A model generated the notes under the pieces. That model did no database searches and had not been told where the DNA came from. It saw nothing but the letters and a program-made list of their open reading frames with translations. This document shows positions 57,580-64,000 of a stretch of DNA of 64,000 nt, piece after piece (the stretch's first letter is position 1; each line of letters starts with the position of its first letter). A program made the position numbers and the translations under genes. The stretch covers positions 3,640,535 to 3,704,534 of the forward strand of contig JAJEKV010000094.1 in NCBI GenBank assembly GCA_021234155.1, given 5' to 3'. This DNA comes from Isoetes taiwanensis (taxonomy: Eukaryota; Streptophyta; Lycopodiopsida; Isoetales; Isoetaceae).

Positions 57580-60535
57580 ATGGCTGCACCAAAATTTTCT
57601 ACACTTCAAGCTACCGCTTCCGTGGACCCGCTCTTTTTGATCAGATCCTTCTTGACGCCAACTTTCCGGTAGAAGCCCTTGTTGGCCCGATAAATCGCGA
57701 AGTCGCCAACGCAATAAGCTTTACGTAATTCTCTCAAATGGAACTCCCGGCTCCAAATCCCCGCACCGCTGAAGGCCATCGCTAACATCATCAACAGCCA
57801 AAGCATGGATACACAACCGTGGTTGATGGCACCACCATTTCGGGCACACTCAACACTTGATTTCGTAGGTATTCCATATTCCTTTGCAAACTCCCTTTGT
57901 TTATCTTTGGTCTACCATCTACAGATCTAGATGTCACCGAAGTTTGGTGCACCTCCTTATCATGCCAATGTACATCGCCTCGACAAATATCGACAAACCC
58001 CATGAAACTTTTGTTAAGTTTTTCGTGGGCGCAGTTCCTTTGGGTATTCTATCAAGAACACCCATATCAATAAGCCTTTCTATAATATGGTGCTCACGGC
58101 TACACACTCCAACCACCACATAGATTGGCCCCAATTGTCGTTTCTACCGTTTTTCCAAGAAGTGGACCGCCTTCGGGTTGCCACTTCCATTTCAAAGTTT
58201 CGTGGGAGGCCACCTTCAAGCCATTGTCCGCCATTACTTTCCTCCCACACCACAAAATTCTCATAATTCCACTCAATGTCCCTTCCCAAGACTCACCAAG
58301 TTGGCACTTCACGCCCTTCTTCCCCGGGTCATGACCAAAATCTGCACTCCCATGTCACTGTCTCCTCCTCCTCGCTACACCATCCAGGGCCACACCACAT
58401 CTCCCAAACATCACAAAACAGTAACAAAGAAGGCTCCACCACCACAAAGACCCTCGCTACCGCTATCAATATCAGCAGGATGCTCAAGCCGGCCGTTCTA
58501 AAGTTACAAGAATCCCAAGAAGCTCTTATGAACGGGGTTCAAACGCACTAGAGGGCCTCGATGCAAGATAATCGCGGACCTTCAAGTCACCACGCCTGCT
58601 GCAACTTTGAGGCCAAACTTCAAGACAAGCACGAGCTCTCTTTACAGCTCATACGATCTCAAAAGTGCACGTGATCGTCAGCCAACTTGCCGAGACAATG
58701 TGCTCACCCAATCAGAAATTCAGAATTTGTTGGAGCAAAACAAGTCCAAAGACACTCTCCCGGGTGCCAAGGAAAAGATATTTCTAAGCTCGACGCCTTT
58801 GTACTCGAAAGCTTTGTGACAACCATACAGCACCAAGTTCAAACCTTACAGAGCGGGATGCTCAAATTGCCTCCTTCGACGGCTCGCCTCAGCTTTCACA
58901 CGCACTCCTCACCACCTCTCTCCAAGATCGCCTTACGAGGTGCGTAAACGTAAGATTATTGATGACGCCGGAGATTGCCGTGTTTCGCCTTAATGCTCCG
59001 TGGCAATCCTCCTCCTGTGTCAACAATTCTCGTAAACGGGTCCGCGGACCAATCACGCCTTCTGCTAGAAAAGGACAACCGGATCCGGTGATCTTGAACA
59101 ACAAAATGCGAGAAGCTATTCACCGGCCGATGAGGCTCAAGCAAAACTCGACGGCCATCAATGCCATTGTCAACAACCCGCTTTTTGACTTCCCGGTTCC
59201 TTCCTCCTATCATGATTATGTGGTTGCCCGCCGCCACCTATTCCTTCCGGCGGCATGCGGCCGATGGACCCGTGGATGTTCCCCACCCACCGCAGATTTT
59301 TCTTCTGATCCGCCCGAACTCACCATTGAAGACAAAGGTTTATGCTGGCCCTTTTTGGTCTTTGATCTCATACAATCGCTACCATCCGGACTTTGTCACC
59401 TTCAGAGTTGTTCAGCCCATGGCTTACATTTTTCATGATTTTTACCCGGTGATACACGTGAAAACGTTTCGGGATGGGCCACGCCAAGATCTTTCGTGGT
59501 GACCCCACTTTGCAATGGTTGCTTCGTGATAACAACCCCTATCTTGCTGATCATGCTCGCACCCACACTCTTCATCGAGTACATGCCCCGAAGCTTGCCA
59601 ATCATTTACCTCTCGGCAAGCTTAAGGCCGGCAACAAATAAGGAAGTATCCGACATCCCAAGATCTTCCCTATGCACAAGTTTATATGCAAAGACCTTGC
59701 AGGTTATAATCAATTACGTGTTTCCGGCCGGATAGCAAGTCCGGCCCCCCACGGGTTGGATAGCCCTCCCCGCCAACTCTCAACTTCCCGCCTGCTTTGG
59801 GATCGCTGCAGTCAAGCACTTGATCCGGCTCTTGTCGGGCCATTCGTGGAGATACCAAGAACCCACCACCACTGCATGGTTCCTTCTCCCTATGCTTCCC
59901 TGGTGTTCCTCCATGCCCTGTGTTCCTCGACTTCCGAGATTGGCGCCCCCCTTTGGACAAAGGTCATGGATGGCCATGTCGGATGGACTCCACCTCAGAT
60001 TCTCCGGGATTCTCCTGGGATCCCCTCTTATTTGTTCGGCTTCCCATTGGGAGGAGGGTGCCACTCTTGATACCACCACAAATTGATCTATATTGCTAAT
60101 GAGCGTATTGGCAACGCCTCGGATGCATTCATGGTCTTGACACCTTTATGCGCACGCCACCACCTCACCGCACTTTCGGTTCCATCTTCGCGTGTTTTTT
60201 GTGCTGCTCTCAAATGCCTCTTGCTCGCCTCCTTAAATTCCAAATACCAATTTTTCACCGCAACCAATGCGAAGTCGCGTTTTCGCCTCCGTGACCTGCC
60301 TCCTCATGGAATGTCGGGCTCGTTTTTCAGACGCCCATGCCCCTTTTGAAGATATGGTACGCCGCTCGTTCCTCATTGATGCGCCTGATCCCACACCTCC
60401 TGCCTCAACAATCCCGCCAACCTCATTAGCCGCACCATAATGGTGCCCGACCTCATTCCCGAGAGGATCACTTTCGTGACGATGGCTTCCCGCACTCGTA
60501 AACACTTCCCCTTTTCTTCACTTTCGAGTGTCGCT
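57580..60535 (+). pseudogene. Extra 3' ORF region of the retrotransposon, copy 2
   Basis: The start ATG at 57580 is in a favourable context (ACCATGGC), reading MAAPKFSTLQATASVDPLFL. It is collinear with 38635-41560. Conserved protein-like islands include YIFHDFYPVIHVKTFRDGP near 59425-59480 and an IANERIGNASDAFM stretch near 60090. I cannot assign a domain. Stops and shifts interrupt it. Confidence 0.45.
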
Positions 60536-60546
60536 TTGGTGGGGAG

Positions 60547-61103
60547 TGTTAGTCCCGGCGGCTCCCCGGTATGACTATTCATGCATACAATGGACCAGGT
60601 CAAGCTCATGATCCAGGATCCACAAGGTCAACCAAAGGCTCACCAAGACCAAGTAGCAGACCATGCACTAAAAGCCTAAGAGGCGCCGGCAAAGGAGGCT
60701 CACATCACTACAATACAAGATGATTCTAGGCACTTCAAGAGGCACCGCCAACATTCCTCAAGAAATCAGGGCCTCCTTCGAGAGTCGGCACCGAGATCAC
60801 CAGAGTGTCTATATTGGGCCAAAGGCCATTGTACTATATATATGACTAGAGCTCAGACATGAGAGTTCTAGATGAGTTTTGAGTCTTGTCTCCTTTCGCT
60901 TTTTCTCTCTATTGCAAGAGCTCATGTATGTTCATCATTGATATCAAGGAAGCTTATCATTTTCCTCATTTTGTTCTGTTTTCTTCTTCTTGTTCTCTTC
61001 TTGCAAATCCAAGGACATAGTCCCCCCTGACTCTCCCCTTCGTTAGATCCACGGTCCTCACAGGAGGTCGCCTTTCCAGAGTTCCCAACCTGCACCCCAA
61101 ACA
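60547..61103 (+). repeat. 3' LTR, copy 2
   Basis: 557 bp, TGTTAG...CCCCAAACA, directly preceded by the polypurine tract GGTGGGGAG (60538-60546). Confidence 0.85.
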
Positions 61104-62009
61104 AAGGAGATCCGTTTCTACAAGATTTATGATAAGGTAAAGGTATTTTTCTTGCAACATGTGTGCATATCCAATATACCTCTCCTCGATGAGATGTTCT
61201 TGTTTCGCCAACTCTCTCGGTTGATTATCCATCGCTCACCGCCAAGATGAGATGCTTCGTAAGCATGGAGGAGAATTTGCATATAAGTTCTTGAGTAGTG
61301 TGGGAGCCGATGATTTGATGTCGATATTGCAGCGATTTTCACAAACCATGGTGTATGCCTATCCATATCCTACTCTAAAGATTTCTGGATCTTTTATTGT
61401 TTGTTGTTTTATGTACGATGCCTTCTAGCAATCCAAACAAGTGCAGAGAGCGCTTTTTATTCTACCATCGCGAATTTGGTTCAAGATGATGAAGTGTTGG
61501 AGGTAGAGGCTATTAGGGCATACTTAATTTAAAATCTAAGTTGTTGCAAGGGCAAGTTGAACATTATCTAAAGGTTGCTATGAATTTTGACTAGGTGCAC
61601 AGAGGCATGTTTATAGCTTACGTGAATCATTAGTGACGGGGACTCAAATATGCAGACAACGTTATTACTAAGATTTTTAAGCATGCAAATTCACTTTGTA
61701 GATTCTATATGTTTCGTAAAGTTAAAGGGATTGCATGCCATGTTTTTTTCAAAGTATATGCAGGAGTTGCGATGAAATAGTTTTCAAGAACACAAATTCA
61801 CATAAAGTATGTCATTTCGAATTTCATTTGCATGTTCCTATTCTATGCTTTAGAAGATGTAAGTTCACTAATGTTCTTTTGCGTGATCCAAGCTTGTGGA
61901 ATATTGAAAGTGTTTTATGAATTCAATGCACTTGCATTGAAGACCTTCTCACCAATCACCAATCTCATTCTCGTAATGCCTTCCGTTAATTCTTTTCTTG
62001 GCCTTTACC

Positions 62010-63737
62010 TTCTTTTTCTATGATTATTGAGTTGCCGAGTTAAAAGTACAATAGAATGCGGATGTACTCAAGAATGTCACCAAAGACATGCTCATATCTT
62101 CCATTAAAGCCGCTGATAAAATCGTGACGGATGTAGAAATGTAATGGGGAAGGCATTCTTGCTTCCCCTCACCTCTGCAGAATCCGGGAGCGCCCGCGGT
62201 ACACGCCCATGGAGCCGGGAATTTGTTGAGTGAGGATGATATGCTTGGACGGCAGGCGCTTAGACGTTGTACATGATTTGGTTGGAAACATGCCATTTCA
62301 CCCTCCTACAAGTTCATGGATTTATTTGATTGGTTCTTATAGGATATTAAGAGGATTGGGTTGTGCTAATACTTAAATGATTATTATAAGGGCCAACTTT
62401 GGAAGACTCATCACAAAATAGAATAGAATAGAATAGAATATGATTTTATCGCCCACGGAGACCAACTGGCCTATGGGACCCAAGTACAAAGAGAGAGCAA
62501 AGAGCGACATTACTACGGGATTAAAAACCCCCACTCAAGGGTTTTTTGGGGAAAACCTTAGTAGCAATAAGGATCTCGGCGATACCGCACGCTTATATAC
62601 ATAATCACAAGTACACCGAGGTTAATGCCGGACGGGGGCATAATCGGTCCTCAGATCCATTACCTCCTGGAGGTACGATCCCAACAAGCCTACAGAGGCC
62701 GTGGCTCGTAAGCTCATGCAAGGCCCGATGGGGCATTGGAACCAATCGAGCATACCGAGCCCGGATATGCTCATACACCGGACAGGCCCGGAGGGCGTGA
62801 CTTTCATCCTCAATGGCACCCCGTTGACAAAGACTGGCAGACAGACTCGGGTCCTCACGCTGCTCCCCGAATCCATCTCCCCTGCCTCAATGCGAGGTGG
62901 TGTGCACCTCGTCTTGAATGGAGCAATCGCCCTGGCTTTCATGGGTAGATGGGTGCTGCGGTGATGGTGTGGGCCCCCGCGAGCATGGGATTAATCTGGC
63001 GGCCGATAATTTTGCCACCCACATGTGACGGCCTCGTGATCCCAAAGCTTGGCCATGAAGCAAGCATCCGGGCTTGCTTCAAGGCGTTCCTTCCGTATGC
63101 ACCGGTCCACATCCGCGCGCTTTGCTTGTCTTTCCGTGACTTTTGAGTATTTGGGGCCCATCGCCACCCGCCAAAGCAAGGTTGGGCAGGAGCTTCATCC
63201 ATAGCCACCACCTCGGAAGTAAATAATGTGGCGCTCCGGTCGACCCTCTGTAATGGAAGGAAGCCTGTCACTGAGCAAGATCTGATATGGGACCTGTGGG
63301 ATTTCACTCCCATTACTGCACAGACCAAGAAGGCCAGCTGCACTGCTCTAGATCGTTCCAAGTGGTGAGGGATAATACCTGGGCCCCACACTGGCCCCAT
63401 AGAGGAGGACCGGGTTCAACCAAGGCCCCTCGAACAAGTGTGCCTCGGTGATCCCATGCATACAACTCTTTTGTGACTCGTTGTTTTGTATTGCATACAT
63501 GGCTTTCCAAACAAGCTCAGTGGACAAAGTCATAAAGCATGGTTCCACATGTTCTATAGTGCCCATGCATGACAAACCATATTGATCATATCCATTTTTA
63601 GTTACATATTCTTTGGTCGATGTTTGTATAATGAAAATGTTGGTGATATGGCATGCCGTAACCATCATATGAGAAAAGGGAAAGAAGCGTATAGAAACCA
63701 GATTTGAGTTGTCAGTAATCTTCATGGGAATAAACAT
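62010..63737 (-). pseudogene. Unrecognised minus-strand coding region, copy 2
   Basis: The fuller copy of 42990-44476. It reads MFIPMKITDNSN, RFFPFSHMMV, EYVTKNGYDQYG, HVEPCFMTL, ELVWKAMYAIQNNE, later SFGITRPSHVGGKIIGRQIN, then RTRVCLPVFVNGVPLRMKVT and MACFQPNHVQRLS, and ends near 62010. The region is about 570 codons if continuous, but at least four frame changes are needed. Family not recognised. Confidence 0.4.
62420..62500. repeat. AGAAT-anchored dispersed repeat, copy 3
   Basis: Four AGAAT units (62420-62439), then ATGATTTTATCGCCCACGGA and CCTATGGGACCCAAGTACA, closely matching 21966-22020. Confidence 0.6.
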
Positions 63738-64000
63738 GCAACGTGAAAATCATATAAGATCAATCTAGTACTTTTTTATATTGTAACTTCCTTATGAATG
63801 AGAATGAGAGATTATATATTGTAACGTCCGGATACACATCTTAGAGTCATTAGTCCCAGATCGATAAAGGTCAGCCTCTAGCACAGCTTATGTAAGCTTT
63901 GGCAAGAAAACCCATAATGAGTCTCATTTCGGCCGCACTCTACACCTTTGCTCGTAAATTAGCTATAGCATTTAATGCCCGACACTCGACATCATAAACA

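Larger units (their letters stand above)
50121..61103 (+). mobile_element. Ty3/gypsy LTR retrotransposon, Athila/Tat-like, copy 2
   Basis: A 10,983-bp element closely related to copy 1 over its whole length. LTRs are at 50121-50692 and 60547-61103. The flanks are ATGGA (50116-50120) and AAGGA (61104-61108), a mismatch. The left flank is unrelated to that of copy 1, while the right flank is homologous. The domain order is as in copy 1. Confidence 0.85.
61104..64000. repeat. Right-flank duplication, copy 2 (runs off the window)
   Basis: Homologous to 42116-44720, still matching at the last base of the window (ACTCGACATCATAAACA, also at 44694-44710). The end of the duplication is therefore not seen here. 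Confidence 0.8.

Overview
The window is nuclear DNA of a land plant. It is gene-poor and AT-rich, with GT-AG introns, LTR retrotransposons, a LINE, a Helitron, several classes of DNA transposon and their short derivatives, and only a few exons that could be host genes. The species cannot be fixed from the sequence. The MULE transposase and SWIM family in the first 7 kb is one I associate with mosses, lycophytes, ferns and gymnosperms, so a seedless plant or gymnosperm is a reasonable guess.

Layout. 0-1.2 kb: decayed coding-like pieces. 1.8-7.5 kb: a 5.2-kb Mutator-like element (2076-7309) with about 90-bp terminal inverted repeats and a perfect 9-bp target duplication, inserted into the second copy of a tandem 226-bp repeat. 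It carries two divergent genes: a transposase/SWIM gene (+, broken) and a beta-group DNA methyltransferase-like gene (-, spliced, apparently open). This is the most unusual object in the window. 8-8.7 kb: a small Helitron abutting a duplicated host exon. 8.85-11.85 kb: a tandem duplication of a foldback element plus a 1-kb segment with a 56-bp minisatellite. 11.85-14.8 kb: nothing recognisable except one strong hairpin. 15.3-15.7 kb: receptor-like kinase fragment. 15.98-16.68 kb: a small secreted or membrane protein gene behind a triplicated promoter. 16.9-18.8 kb: three elements (one MULE-type, two Tourist/PIF-type) with exact target duplications, stacked in a duplicated sequence. 20.8-21.1 kb: two host-like exons (-). 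23.35-25.45 kb: 5'-truncated LINE. 26-28 kb: possible remnant of a minus-strand LTR element. 28.5-29.5 kb: an unrecognised two-exon gene (-). 30.2-31.0 kb: possible host exons.

31.16-42.1 kb and 50.1-61.1 kb hold two closely related 11-kb Ty3/gypsy elements of the Athila/Tat type: gag with two zinc knuckles, protease, RT, RNase H, integrase and a large extra 3' ORF. Both are riddled with small frame breaks. Their right flanks (42.1-44.7 and 61.1-64.0 kb) are also homologous and contain an unrecognised minus-strand coding region, while their left flanks are unrelated. Differences between the copies sit mainly in short C/G-rich patches, which could be an assembly or base-calling signature rather than ordinary decay.

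The MULE gene pair is the only part whose genes seem to work together: an element that encodes its own putative DNA methyltransferase next to its transposase. Everything else is independent insertions layered on sparse host sequence.
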